Source of the DNA: Distichodus sexfasciatus
Taxonomy: Eukaryota; Chordata; Actinopteri; Characiformes; Distichodontidae
Length of the DNA stretch: 64,000 nucleotides
Direction: 5' to 3'
Assembly (NCBI GenBank): GCA_032718565.1
Contig: JAVGVS010000020.1
Span: 2,279,215 to 2,343,214, forward strand
Numbering within the stretch: position 1 is the first letter of the stretch; each line of letters begins with the position of its first letter. Below the pieces are notes generated by a model. That model saw only the letters and a list, made by a program, of their open reading frames with translations. It was not told the origin of the DNA and did not search any database. A program made the translations under genes and the position numbers. Below are positions 48,291 to 60,289 of this stretch, piece after piece.

Positions 48291-49669
48291 CTCTGCTCAC
48301 GTTGCTGGGATTCCGGCACATTCCAGCGCTTGAGATTCCGTTTCTTACGTCCTTGAGTAAGATGTTTAGCTCAACGTTGCGAAAGATGAAAAGTGTGAAA
48401 AGGCACTGAAACACACTACACACAGAAATGAAGTCTCTTGAGCTGAGTTCACGCCGCACGATTTCTGCGCCGGGTTTTCCGCTCGCCGACCAGACTTGAG
48501 TAGTCGCAGACAAAAGCCGATGATTGGAAACGGATGGGGATTGCTTTCAGGAGCGGAAATCCCAAAGCTGAAAGACACAAAGGCAGCTCTCGGGAGATAT
48601 TCGCTTTATACGTGTTTAACATCTGAACCTGTCGACCACTCCAAATCTTTTATGGAGGATTCACGGCAGCATCCGTGTATTACAACAGTCATAACTTGTT
48701 TATCACTGCTTATTACAGCTGTCTACAACCTAATTAACAACCAGATTATAAACTCTTTATAAGAGGAGTCTTGTTTCCATATTTTCTTTTTCATATGTGA
48801 TATTTCTTAGATTTTTATTAGATAAAAAGCAGCATGAGACCCCAGTGGGTTTAAAAATTGAGAACTTGGATCTGTGAGTTTGCTGGATGATCGCTCTGTA
48901 TAATTGGCCAAGATCATATAGGACACATTGCAACAAACACACACACATACATATGTACTTCCAAGCGAAAACATTCCAGAACCAAGCCTCAAACTCCCAA
49001 CCTCTTTGAAAGGTCCTTGAGCGGTTAGGACAGGATACAGGACAGTCCCAGTCACGTGATTTGTGTGTGTTGTACTGTAAGGGTGGCATAAGAACGTATT
49101 ACACTTGTATTGATTTACTGCCACATGCTCTGAAAAAACCCCTGATAAAAACAATATTGATCCCTTAAACATAAAGCTACTCTTTATTTATTAAAGCCTT
49201 ACTGTTGGCAGCTTGCATGCATAATGTGGTGTGTGTGTGCGATGAGAACAGTTGTTTTAGGGCAGTATGAGGTCCTGATTGTCCTCTATCCTTAAATTGA
49301 TATCAAAATGCTGTGAGTCTGTGGTGTGTGCTGTGTGCTTAAATGCATGTGTGAGACAGAGAGCAGGTTTTAAGGGTGTTATGAGGTCCTGATAGCTCCC
49401 ACCCCTTAAATAATAGCAAAATTTTAATCTGAGTTTTTAGAGTATTACATTTTTTATGTCCGACACGATACCAATATCATAGATTTGGATATCTGTTGAT
49501 ACGATACAAATCCAATAGTCTTTTTAAAACAGAATACAGAAAATAATGCTTTAAAAAATGTCTGTATACATGACTGAGATTATTCTGTTATGCTTAAGGA
49601 GATACTTGACTTAAAAACTGTTGTCCTAACTAAAACAATGTAATAAATATAACTGCAAGCAATGATTAC
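48291..49669 (+). other. intron DNA; a possible transposon fragment near 48438
   Basis: GAGTTCACGCCGCACGATTT at 48444 resembles common fish TIR starts, but no partner terminus was found. The rest is unremarkable. Confidence 0.4.
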
Positions 49670-50446
49670 GGGGGCCATGCAGTTTGCAGTTTTTCAGTTT
49701 TTGACAAATAGAAGTGGACAGACGTTGAAAAATGACACGTTTCATCCTTTTATCTAGGGTGCCACGGTTCAAAACTTATTAGACAAAACGCAAAATAACT
49801 ACTGGCAGAGTGGTGCAATTTTTTTGCCTGAGTAGTGGGAGGGGTACCAGACCTACCTGCCAAATTTCAAAGCTGTAGCCCACCCAGAGCCGGATTTCCA
49901 TGACACTCAGTGTGTGGCATTGCAGTCCTATGCCAAGCTCACCACATTTATTTGCATATTACAGCCAAATGAAGACCTAAATTAAAAATGTGCTTGATGA
50001 TTATTAAAGAAGAGTGTCTTGGGATTCAAATGATACCAGTTGCATGCAGATTGGATAAAAATCCAGGGACTAGTTCGCAAGAGATGGTTTTGCATATTAT
50101 GCAAATTAGTGAGAAATCCAATATGGCGAAAATAGATGTGAGGGTCTATAAAGATTCATCTTGACCCAAGGAATATGTTGATATAAGATTTTTGAGAATC
50201 GGAGCTACGGTTCAAAAGTTATTAGGCAAAATGCTTTTTTTTTTTTTTTGAAAAACGCAAAATAGCTTATGTTGGTGCAATTTTTTTTTGCCTCAGTAGT
50301 GGGTGGGGTACCAGACCTACCTGCCAAATTTCAAAGCTGTAGGTCTTACAGTTTTTTCTCCACAACGCGTTTTAAGGCAGAAAAAAAAAAAAAAAATCAG
50401 CACGATTCCGATAGGGTTCCACGCAGTGTTCCACTGCATGGCCCCC
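49670..50446. mobile_element. non-autonomous DNA transposon with GGGGGCCATGCAGT termini and an internal direct repeat
   Basis: GGGGGCCATGCAGT (49670-49683) and its exact complement ACTGCATGGCCCCC (50433-50446) bound a 777-bp unit. A segment of about 140 bp (ACGGTTCAAAACTTATTAGA through GTACCAGACCTACCTGCCAA) at about 49746-49885 recurs at 50209-50345. Confidence 0.87.
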
Positions 50447-51504
50447 TAATTACACACCACATGTATATGCAAAAGTATTTATTATCAAAATAACATTGTA
50501 AAAATAATTTGTTTAAACCCAGTTTAGTATGTATAAGAGAGGGACAGAGAGCAGTCTTTTTAGGCGTTATGAGGACCTAATAATAGCAAAATGTTGCTCT
50601 GTGTGTGCATTTGTGTGTGGGAGACAGCAGCAGCAGGTTTTTATGGCGTTATGAGATCCTGACTAACCAATGCTAAAACGCAGCTGTGTGTTTGTGTGTG
50701 TATTTGTGTGTGTGTGTGAGATTGCATGTAAAAGAGATGGGATGTTGAGGAAGAAAGAGAGGAAAGGTGTGCCTCTGAACACTAAGAAGATGGGAATGAA
50801 ATATTGCATTAGAACGCCAACACAAACATGTTTAATTTGTGTGTGTGTGTGTGTGTGCGCGTGTGTATGTGTGTTAGGAGTTCTGAGTTGTACAGGAAGT
50901 CATTATTCATCATTACTGCTGAAACACAACAGCTTTTAATTGGTCTCCTTTTACACACCGGCGTCCCCGAGCTCTTCGTTATCGCACTTCAGCAGTGAAA
51001 CCACACACAGGTCCACTCCAGCGCCTGGCCTAGGCTATGTGATGATGATGACATCAACCGCAACCGATCGCTTATAGCCATTATATCAGCAGCCGTGATT
51101 CCACTCTGCATTACTGACCTCTCTAATAGATCCACTTCCACACAACTCCCATATTTTGTGCAGCAAAATGTCTCTCTCTCTTTTTTTCCTCTCTTCCTCT
51201 TTCTGACGTACTTCAAAGTCTGGGCCCTGGTTATTACATGGTTAGGAGATTTTTCCCCACCTAAATAATAGATTAGCATGTGAAAGGCTGCGATCGGCTC
51301 GGGGTTGTAATGGATTGTATTGGGAATTTTCTGCAAGTGGGTTGCCAGTGTTGGAGCTGCAGGGGGTACAAGGGGAGTGGCACTAGATTTAGTGTGCGTA
51401 TGTAGGTTTTTAGGATTTTGTTGCCTAAAAGAATGAAAGAAAAGGAGATGTAGGAGCGATGTACACTTCCAAATTTGAAAGACAGTTTTCCTTAAGAGCA
51501 TTTT
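50447..51504 (+). other. intron DNA with GT runs
   Basis: GT runs near 50690-50720 and 50840-50875. A balanced block at about 50950-51120 contains GATCGCTTATAGCCATTATA. No exon seen. Confidence 0.45.
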
Positions 51505-51602
51505 GGGGTTAAGGGTCTTGCTCAGAAACCCACCAATGGTGGTGCTGAAGGTAGGATTTGAACTCACTACCTCTTGGTCCAAAGGCGTGTGTCCTAGCTA
51601 CT
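51505..51602 (-). repeat. family-C SINE-like repeat, head region only
   Basis: GGGGTTAAGGGTCTTGCTCA and AGGATTTGAACTCACTACCT match 46058-46165. Confidence 0.8.
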
Positions 51603-52629
51603 AGGGCTGGGAATTGGTACGATTTTATCAATATCTGTGTTATTGTGGATTCTGCCTATCACTTCAATTCTCGTCGTTCCTGAGTAGTTGAGACACGCTC
51701 TTCTGCACCAAAATCAACCATTTTATTTTTCCCAAAATGATGTCTGCACAAGACTGTGAACATGAACACGTTCATATTCATATTCTGAGTTTTTATTATG
51801 CAGAGACATTCTATGGCGGGAATAAATACATATCAAGTAAATGGTTGTACTGTGAGTAGAACGCTGGTTGTTTTAGTTATTCATCAGCTAAAATATAAGT
51901 TTTGTCTGTAATAAATGGGAAGATTTAACTAAGCTGGAACATTTTAGTGAATGTTCCCTGTGAGAGTCGTGCACGCTAACAAATGCAGCATGTGTGTTTA
52001 CATCGTGAAAAATACCATGAGCTGGATCTCATAAAGACAGGAAGATTTTAACGATTTTGAGAAATAAATGCTATTTTTAATGTTTGAGTATGTGTTCTAA
52101 TGATTGTTACTGTAGATCTATGTCAGAATTAAGACGTTAATTTTGTATAAATTATCTTAATCTCTTTACAAAAATCCAACTAGGCATAATCCCTTATACA
52201 CGAGGCACATCCCAACCCTGCTCCTGAAGATTTACTGTCCTGAGGACATGAACACCACCCTTAACCAATCACAACTGAAGAATCTAATCAAGGTCGTAGT
52301 AAACACTGGAATATTAGGGTCACGTGTGTTATATAAGGTTGGGATTTGAGCTCTGCAGGGCTCTAGATCTCCAGGGAAAGGGTTGGCAAGCCCTGATGTT
52401 TAATGTTAATATTTAAACGCAGGGGGTTTATCACATAGCAAAGCAAAATGCAGCAATGTATGTAAAAGTGTTCAGTGCTAAAATGCAATTTTACTCTGTG
52501 AGCAAGAATAAAGTGTAGAACCCTTCAGGGTTGAGTAAGATTTTTGCATTTCTTTGCATGTATCAGGCACTGTAGTTGAGAGCAGCTTCCATTTACTGAT
52601 TACTGTAACAAGTTGGGATCCTGCCAGAC
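51603..52629 (+). other. intron DNA with a possible old inverted-repeat element at about 52206-52400
   Basis: CATCCCAACCCTGCTCCTGA and, near the other side, CTCCAGGGAAAGGGTTGGCA are loosely inverted, as in worn hAT-type MITEs. The rest is AT-rich. Confidence 0.4.
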
Positions 52630-52876
52630 ATTTGAGGCAGTTGATAGCGTAGCGCCCTGTGATCAGAAGGTCGTCGGTTTTAATCCGAGGACTGGTAAAG
52701 GTATCACTGAGGTACTCATAAGCAAGTTACCTTCCCCAAGCACTGCTCCCTGTGCGCTGCCCATGTTACCTGCCCACTGCTCTTTCACGGATGGGCCAAA
52801 TGCAGAGGTCACATTTTGTTGTGGTGCACTGTGTGCTGTGTTGTGCTGTGTTCAATGACAAATAATCACTCACTCA
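52630..52876 (+). repeat. family-B SINE-like repeat
   Basis: GAGGCAGTTGATAGCGTAGC, TCGGTTTTAATCC, CACTGCTCCCTGTGCGCTGC, CCAAATGCAGAGGTCACATT and AATGACAAATAATCACTCAC. Confidence 0.9.
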
Positions 52877-53022
52877 GTCACTGAATGGTAGTAGTGCTAG
52901 GGGCGTGATTGAAGAAGACTTGTAACCGCAACTGCTTGGTCTACCACTACGCCACCACCAGACAATTTTTAAGAACCAACTTTCACAGAAAGTCAATATT
53001 AATGGTTAATGGTTGTATAAGT

Positions 53023-53206
53023 CAGCGTTTCCCAATCCCGGTCCTCGCGCCCCACCGCTCTGCACATTTTCCGTATTTCCTGCACTGTCGCGCGCTGGTC
53101 CTACGTTACTAATTAGCTGATTAGTAGCATCAGCTCTGCCGTTTGTTCGGGAAAGTCGAATCTGTGCAGAGCGGTGGGGCGCGAGTACCGGGATTGGGAA
53201 ACGCTG
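53023..53206. mobile_element. palindromic hAT-like MITE with 8-bp target duplication
   Basis: 184 bp with arms CAGCGTTTCCCAATCCCGGT and, reversed, CAGCGTTTCCCAATCCCGGT, continuing ACTCGCGCCCCACCGCTCTG. The octamer GTATAAGT flanks both sides (53015-53022 and 53207-53214), as expected for hAT insertion. Confidence 0.92.
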
Positions 53207-53293
53207 GTATAAGTGGTAAGTAATAATAAGCAATACATTACTTATTATAATAAGCATTAATATATTAAACATTCATGATAGCTCAGTTATTAA

Positions 53294-53431
53294 AGTGCTC
53301 CCCGGGGAGCAGTGCTTGGGCTTGGTACCTTGCTCATGGGTACCTCATGGTACCTTTACCAGTCCTGGATTTGAACCTACAACCTTCCAATCACAGGGCG
53401 AACACCCTACCGTTATGCCACCAACTGCCCC
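53294..53431 (-). repeat. family-B SINE-like repeat, 5' half
   Basis: Reverse copy with CTCCCCGGGGAGCAGTGCTT, TACCTTGCTCATGGGTACCT and ATTTGAACCTACAACC, ending in the element's head (CCAACTGCCCC). Confidence 0.88.
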
Positions 53432-53992
53432 TGGTGGTCTAGTGGTAGGGATGAGCGTCTCTGTATCTTATCAAGATCCTGAACCCCTCAGATAGACTGT
53501 CTCTGCAATAAGGAAATGAAAGTCGCTTTGGATAAGAGCATCTGCCATGTTTTTATAAGTAATTACCCTCTAAATGTAAGTAATATTTCTCAAACAAAGA
53601 ACTTTTCCTGTGTTGCTGATCACACATTGGGTCTCATATCCAGTATCCAGCGTCACTGGGAATGTTGGTTATCTAGTGGAATCACACCCATATATGGACC
53701 AAGAGATCATAGGTTTAAATCCAGTTGTATTCTACCTCCAGCACTTCCACCATTGAGACCCAGGTCAGTGTTGACACAAGAAACTCATAGACACTAACAC
53801 TCAGAGGAGTCCTAGACCACAAAGCCCCAGTCAGAGTAAGATTACTGCAACACAACCGCTACACTCGACCTGGCACCCATGATAAGAGTTTGTTGCTCCT
53901 CCCTACATTTTCTGTTAGTCACCTTAATCTCATGAGCCAAACACCCCTTGCATTTTAAACTGAGACATTTTTGTTTTCGTTTGTTTCTCCAG
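53432..53992 (+). other. end of last intron, with family-C repeat fragment
   Basis: A GCTTTGGATAAGAGCATCTG fragment lies at about 53524-53550. The terminal polypyrimidine stretch (TTTTTGTTTTCGTTTGTTTC) precedes the CCAG acceptor. Confidence 0.6.
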
Positions 53993-54090
53993 ATGTACTT
54001 CCAGGTTTGTCCCCAAGTCTACGACCAGTTCCTCTGAGAGCGATGTTGGTTAGCTTCCTGTGCATCTTCTTCTTGCTGCTCTCCAGATGA
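53993..54090 (+). CDS. mdga1: MDGA last exon: GPI-attachment signal and stop
   Basis: Acceptor TTTCTCCAG. The split codon completes D. The exon then encodes VLPGLSPSLRPVPLRAM followed by a hydrophobic run, LVSFLCIFFLLLS, one arginine and TGA at 54088-54090. A hydrophobic C-terminus with no cytoplasmic tail is the standard GPI-transamidase signal. Its form is similar to the VMPG-to-LLALQR end of mammalian MDGA1 as I remember it. The cleavage site cannot be fixed by eye but should lie in the small-residue stretch before the hydrophobic run. A separate ATG-started frame overlaps in another phase and is not used. Confidence 0.92.
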
Positions 54091-54819
54091 CGGGACACGC
54101 CCCACCCCCTCCACCACGCAGGACGCCCCCCTTGGCAGCAACAAGCACTGCCCAGATATGTTCCTTCCCTTTTCCAACCTCCCTCTCACCCCCTGACCCT
54201 CATCTTCTCTGTTTCTTATTGTTTCCTTCTTCATACTTCATCTTATTTTCCTTGGTCACCCTACATACTACATGCCTACCATTGTCTTTTCCTCAAGCAC
54301 GTTTGTCACTGTCATCTTCCGTTGAGCCAAATTTAGCATTTGTTATCAACCCATATACGTGCTGTGACCTTTAAATGTGGCCACCATAACGTATTACCCA
54401 TTTTCACTCATATCCATATTTCAGTAACCCTTCCATCCCTTTCCACGTTGCTGACACGCCAAAGTGTCAACTATGCTACCAAAGATGATGGCGTTTCTTC
54501 AGAAATTGGGGAAGATGTGGGGCAAATGAGAGGTGAAAGCAAGCCCCTTCAAACGTCTTACCTCTCCACTTTGAAGCAAACTACATGGACGTGTGAACTT
54601 CTATGATGGATTAGCAGAGTGTTAGAAGGAAAGTGGCAACAAAAATGAAAGATGGACAAATGTAGTGAAGGTGAACTTCATGTCGAACACCCTTTTCAGC
54701 GACATTGACGATCTGAATGGAACCGAACTGTAGACTTACATGTATATGATATATTACATAAATATCGATCCACAGAACACAAATGGACAAAGACTGCAAG
54801 TTCTCAGACTAAGATAAAG
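54091..54819 (+). other. probable start of the mdga1 3' UTR
   Basis: Low-repeat sequence directly after the stop codon. I see no AATAAA between the stop and about 58235. The first ATTAAA noticed is at 57039-57044. The 3' end therefore cannot be placed: the transcript may use a variant signal or have a long UTR. Confidence 0.5.
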
Positions 54820-56834
54820 TTAAAGGGGCACTCTGCCAAGAGACGCTAATGAAGCTAACAAGGGTTGAAAGTTAATGTGGATTTTAATGCGCTAAAATCC
54901 ATATCTTCACTCGTTAACAGCCAAATTGGTGTCTTTGGGCTGAGTGTCGCTTTGAACTAAAAAAGCACAAATTTATATGCTTTTGTAACAATTTTCGTTT
55001 TCTCGTGTGAATTTCGTCCATCTACGATGTTGCTGTATGGCTCGTCCTTTGGCTTACTTTTTACGACAAACAACTTTTCCTGTCTTGCTGCTGATGTATC
55101 AGTTTAGTGGAATGGTGACAGAACTGTAGAGGGTAGTCAACCACACCCAGGCATGTCTACCCTCCACCCACCATCTCCTATAAACCTGTGCGAATGGAGA
55201 GAATGCTAACGCATCCATTCAGTTTGACCTCATGTGGAACATTAGCTGAGCCTGTTTCAGTGTGTTATATATCAGCACTGACCGCTCTCTAATGAAATCC
55301 CTCTGTTTCGTGAGTGTGTTATGTGAAGACTCAACGATGGACATGTGCAGGTCGGAGAAGGACACCGGTGACACCTTCACGCTTGGAATTGCAGATTTTT
55401 CATCTTGGCAGTCAGATTTGGGAAGTATGTGCTGGAGCTGGAGTGCTTTTTTTGATTTCTGATAGTGCATCCAAGCATTTCAGTAGCCGGCGAATATCAT
55501 GAATGTCACTTACAGACTTCATTGCGTCATGGAGATCGGCTGCTGTGAAGTTGTTTCGAGGACCTTCAAAAGGAATCAGACTATACTGACGGGACCCCCA
55601 GGAGAAGGCAATGTTTCAGCACATCCTCGCAGCGAGGATAACCGTTTTTCAGTTGAACGTCTTCAATAACATCGTCATATTAAGCAATATGGTATATTGT
55701 AATAATAATGTTCTACACAGTCCAGCACACATTTGGAAATACGTGCCACCACCAGAGACGGTGCCATCAGACTTTTATTTTGATCATTGCCACAAACAGA
55801 TTTTGCCATAAGCCATTCTCTTTTGAGCAGTATATGGGGTACATCAGAGTTCTGTTTTAGGTCCTCTGTGGATGTTGATTGTGTGATTTTTGCATGTGAT
55901 TCATCAAAAGAATCATTACTTTAGGCTTCTGTGGAGTAAACGGAAAACAATTTGAGAATATGGTTCACATGAAAAGCCGTTTCAAAATTATGACTGAAGT
56001 GGACATTTAAAAAGTGAATTGCTATCATACAATCATGTATAAATTTGCTTTGATCCAGTATCGTTCACGTCGCCATACACTTCTGTCATCCTCATTTAAC
56101 GTGCAATGTCTGATCATTAGGATTTTACTGTCAGTCTTTAGAGTTCCTGATGAAAGAGATGGATGTCTCATTCTCAGTCCTTGGGCTTGTAAATGTTGCT
56201 GACACTCATATGTAATCTGTTCATATTTATCTTAAAATGCAATATAGCTTGTGTCTGCTACCGTCCCAGTGATCAGCACTGACTTGGATCTCAGGTTTGT
56301 TTCGTACGTACATGTAGGTAGCTGGAACAGAGCCTCCTGGACTTCTCAGTGGCCTTTCGGTCCAGGGCTTCTGTACACCTCTTAGTTTTTAGCCCTGTTG
56401 AAGCTGTGTGTTTCCATACATGCTAAACTCTGCACTTGCTTTCACTATAGCACATATAACCAGACATTTATCAAAATAATAATTTATCATAAGTTAAGCG
56501 ACTAAAATACTTCCACGATGCAGGCCTTGGATTTTTTCAAAGGAAAGGATGTGACAGGTTGCGAAAGAAAAATTTTAATATTAGATCGAATATTAGTTCA
56601 AATGCTGTCTACGCTGCAGTTCTGGAGTGGGGCATGTCTGGGCAGCAGCGGCTTATTTGCATTTAAGAATACTAATGAGAAACACCCTGTTCTGAAAGGG
56701 ACTGAAAGAGAGGGGTAAAAAGCAGGCAGAAATTGCTAATCTGAGAGGTATTTTTAGCAAACTACTTCAGAGACATGTTTAGTGGAGCTCATAAACCTAT
56801 TTTAATGGTAAAATGTATAATATAGGACCTTTAA
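54820..56834 (-). mobile_element. possible decayed TTAA-flanked DNA transposon
   Basis: TTAAAGGGGCACTCTGCC begins at 54820. TATAGGACCTTTAA ends at 56834, which reversed reads TTAAAGGTCCTATA. Both ends carry TTAA and an AAAGG start, as in TTAA-targeting elements such as Kolobok or piggyBac. Beyond the first bases the ends do not match, so they may belong to two different insertions. The interior holds the broken minus-strand frames described separately. Confidence 0.35.
55219..56400 (-). pseudogene. decayed minus-strand coding remnant, family not identified
   Basis: Successive protein-like open segments on the minus strand shift frame at short intervals. Near 56230-56035 there is a stretch including YECQQHLQAQGLRMRHPSLS and RRERYWIKAN. 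Near 55925-55690 there is one including HILLKREWLMAKSVCGNDQN. Next come DVIEDVQLKNGYPRC and then SRQYSLIPFEGPRNNFTAAD with DIRRLLKCLDAL at about 55610-55420. Last is an 83-codon frame at 55219-55470. Composition is unlike the simple-repeat frames elsewhere, and all segments lie on one strand in order. It is broken by several frameshifts and stops. I do not recognise the family; a transposase or a retained gene fragment are both possible. Confidence 0.4.
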
Positions 56835-57889
56835 ATGAGCTCTTAATGATTCCATGTTATTTATTTCAAAGCTTAACATGTTCATGTATTTATCATTTCA
56901 GCCAGTAATGCCACCTTGTATTACTGAGCGGGCACTGAGTGCATTGAAATTTGACTGTATCCTGAACATACACACAGATGTAGAGCAGCACTGGGATTTT
57001 TGTGTGTATAAAAGAGTGAGAGAGCTTCACAAACCTGCATTAAAATAACGGTTATGAAAATGACTCTGACATGTGGTTGTGATCTGGGTGAGTAAGTGGA
57101 GGGGAGCTAAAGGTAAAGGAGGTTTCTAACCTTGCCGTACTTTGCTAATGGTGTTGGTCCTTTGTCCCGCCACTGTAGCGTGTCACAGTGTTAATGGCGT
57201 CGGTGTGAGTGAAGGTCAATTACAGTGCTTTGAGGTAAATGGCGCAACGATGATTCTGCTCTCATTCACCATCAGTAGCCGTTAGATGGACTGTGGGCAA
57301 TGAGTTGAGCGTCGCAAACAAATAGAACCGTTCCTTAAACAGCACACACATTCACAACCTCAGTCTGAGCCTCGACTTAAAGCAGCATAAAACATTACTT
57401 CGAAATATACCTCAGATATCAGATTTTCTTCATTTTAAATCATTGTCCAGCTATTATCAATCAGATTCAACTGAACACAGTTTAAACTTCTGTTTTAAAA
57501 GTCATTGCACCTTCACAATCCTACTTTAACTTGCTTCACATGTGTGTGGCTTCATGTGTCCCGAACACCTGAACTGAGATCAGTTTATTTGTATTTTATT
57601 GGGGCTTCAACTGAGAGCACGGCTGCTGTATGAATCTTGACAATTTGACTGTTTAATATCATCTGTCATGGCTCACTCCGTGTGTTTAACAGTGTTTAAT
57701 CAACAAATCAAGAATTATCTTTTCATCTAAAAAACATGCACCTAAACTGCCTATACCAGGGTTGCCAACTCTCACGCATCTGGCATGACATTCACGCATT
57801 AAGCATCAATCTTACGCCTTCACGCTCAAACAGAAGTCGCACACCAAATCTAACCATTACTATATATTTTTAAATTGTTCACTCATATT
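56835..57889 (+). other. downstream DNA without recognised gene
   Basis: An ATTAAA lies at 57039-57044. A repeat-like start CAGGGTTGCCAACTCTCACG lies at 57758. Otherwise unremarkable. Confidence 0.45.
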
Positions 57890-58240
57890 GCGGCACGGTG
57901 GCGCAGGGGTTAGCGCTTCCGCCTCACAGTGAGAAGGTCATGGGTTCAATCCCGGGGTCAGCCGTAGGGCCTTTCTGTGTGGAGTTTGCATGCTCTCCCG
58001 TGTTCGTGTGGGTTTTTCTTCGGGGGCTCCGTTTTCCTCCCACAGTCCAAAGGCATGCAATATGGGGTTATTGGTGACTCTAAATTGCCACTGCAAGATG
58101 TGATTGTGTGAGTGTGTGTGCAGTGTGTTGGCGCCTGCCCAGGGTTGTTCCCCGTCTTGCGCCCGTAAGTTCCCGGCTTATTCCCTGGTTCCCTGGCGAT
58201 CCCAGTTGGGATTAAGTGGTTTGGATAATGAATTAATAAA
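57890..58240 (+). mobile_element. family-A tRNA-derived SINE-like element, full length
   Basis: GCGGCACGGTGGCGCAGGGG, the B-box-like GGGTTCAATCCC, GTGGAGTTTGCATGCTCTCC, CCTCCCACAGTCCAAAGGCA, the GCGCCTGCCCAGGGTTGTTC block and an AT-rich tail after GATTAAGTGG. No clear target duplication. Confidence 0.9.
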
Positions 58241-59232
58241 TTTAACTCTTTAGTTAAAACTAGTTTTTAGTTTTATTATTATTATCGAAATACTTAATTT
58301 CTTCATAAATATGAATATCACATTTCAGTAAATGACTGAAACAAGGACAGTTTGACGGCTTCAGTAACATATTGTTAATTGCATCACATTCTGCTCAAAT
58401 CATAAAACACGTTATAATTAGCTTAATAATAAAAGCTAGACATTACCTCCTTTTATTCTTTTGTAGAGAACACAACCTCCAAACTAACACACTGCTGTTT
58501 TCCCTCTTCTCACCTGTAAGCTAAAGTCACAGGTTGTGATAAATTAAAATTCCATGCAAATGAAACATGTTAAAACACATTTTAAATTGACAAGCAAAGG
58601 TCATTCTTCCTCACACACACACAATCACACACACACTCTGCATGGTGTTGCTGCGCCTGTTCCATTTACATACACCATTAAGTCCATGACTTTGGGTTAA
58701 GTTTTGGTTACTGGATCAAAGCCCATTTGGGGTAAAAATAAATAAAGTTGCAGTTGCTCATCATTTCCATTTCCATCAGTAGAAAACACCACCTTCATGG
58801 TCCTTCTCCACATTTCACAAACTCCTCCAGAGGTCAAACAATCATGGCACGGCTGAACAGTGAGCTGGTTAGACTGTGTGTTATGTGCGGACCCCTGAAA
58901 GAGAAATTTTACGGTGTATCTCTTTGTTACTTTTCGATTTTTCTTTTGAGATTCTTTTTTTTCAGATGCTATCGGTGCACAAGTGAGAGGGAAGCTTGTA
59001 TATTCTCTGTCATGTAATGAAATATTTTAGAGGAAAAATATATTTGAAATATGACATAAAAATGTATAAATAAATAACCATGAAAGAAAAAGTTTTGTCA
59101 TTTTGTTTTGCTGGAAGTCACGGGCCATGCACAAAAAGCTCGGAATGTTGGCTGCATGGAGTTGGCTGTTGGAGTTGCTGCAATTGCACTTTTATTCAGA
59201 TTCTCACCCTGGACTTTGGTATTGTCTGAAAA

Positions 59233-59307
<75 letters not shown>

Positions 59308-60289
59308 GACGTGGTTTCTATTTATATTTACAAATTATTACTTATGACTGTTAGTTAAAGATTGTTAGTAAAAGTCGCTCTTATGCTGATGCACCAGGTT
59401 GAAGCCGAGCTTACTTGTCCTCTTTGCAGAACGCCAGAGGTATCGCCAGACACCCACTGCTGCATTCTGGGTAAAAGAGAGCACCAAAGCAACACCAAAG
59501 GCTGATTCATGTGATAGTTTAAAGTGCTTCTGGCGAGCTAAAATATTTACACAAACAAGCACACACGCCACATTAACACATTTATAATCATGGCGGGCTT
59601 TCAGTAGATTCAGTGTATACTAGATTTGATTTTTCTGCATAATGTGAAGTCCTTGCCAGAACAGCCTAACCTTGTAGAATAATATTTAAACCGAGACCAG
59701 TGACCTTGCCATTGCCTCCAGTATTGGATTTGTTTTACTTATTCTTCTGCCTCATTTTTTGAGACCTTAGTCTGTCTTTTGGAAGGGGATTTTGATTCCC
59801 CCTTCCTCTGTATTTGGATTATCACAGGCCTGTAGGTCTTAATGGAATTCTAAGTTGAGTTTAGGAGCAGGACTAACAAATGCTAAGGTCAGTAGACTAC
59901 AAAAGGTGGAATGAAATATAGTGTGGGGTGGCAAATATATGCAAAGATTTATGAGGAAAAACACTGATGAATAATGTGAATGGACAAAATAAAAGGATGA
60001 GAAGGACAGGCCGGGTTGAATGCGTGATTGTTCAGACCAGTGGACTGAATGAGAGATTTTTAGTGACTGTATAATCTGAGAAAGGCCTAGCAGTGTCCCA
60101 GTTGCTTATTTTTTGTATTAAAAGCCTGTGAAAAAAAATTGGATGAGCAAAGGAGTGGAGAGGTTTTTTTGTGAAAAAGTGACCCTAAATGAGCGGATCG
60201 CCCAGAAAACACGCATGTTTCTAGGGAAATGGAGAGAGTGGATATAGATTTCAAAAGCTGGGTTGTATAATAGAGAATTAGATAACGGC
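58241..60289 (+). other. intergenic or 3' UTR DNA with a TAA microsatellite
   Basis: AATAAA at 58741-58746 is a candidate polyadenylation signal for a long UTR. (TAA)n occupies 59237-59306. No exon or RNA gene recognised. Confidence 0.45.

Noticed and set aside
47700..48356. 218-codon plus-strand frame
   Set aside because: It lies in a polypyrimidine tract and consists of Ser/Leu/Phe/Pro. No homology signal.
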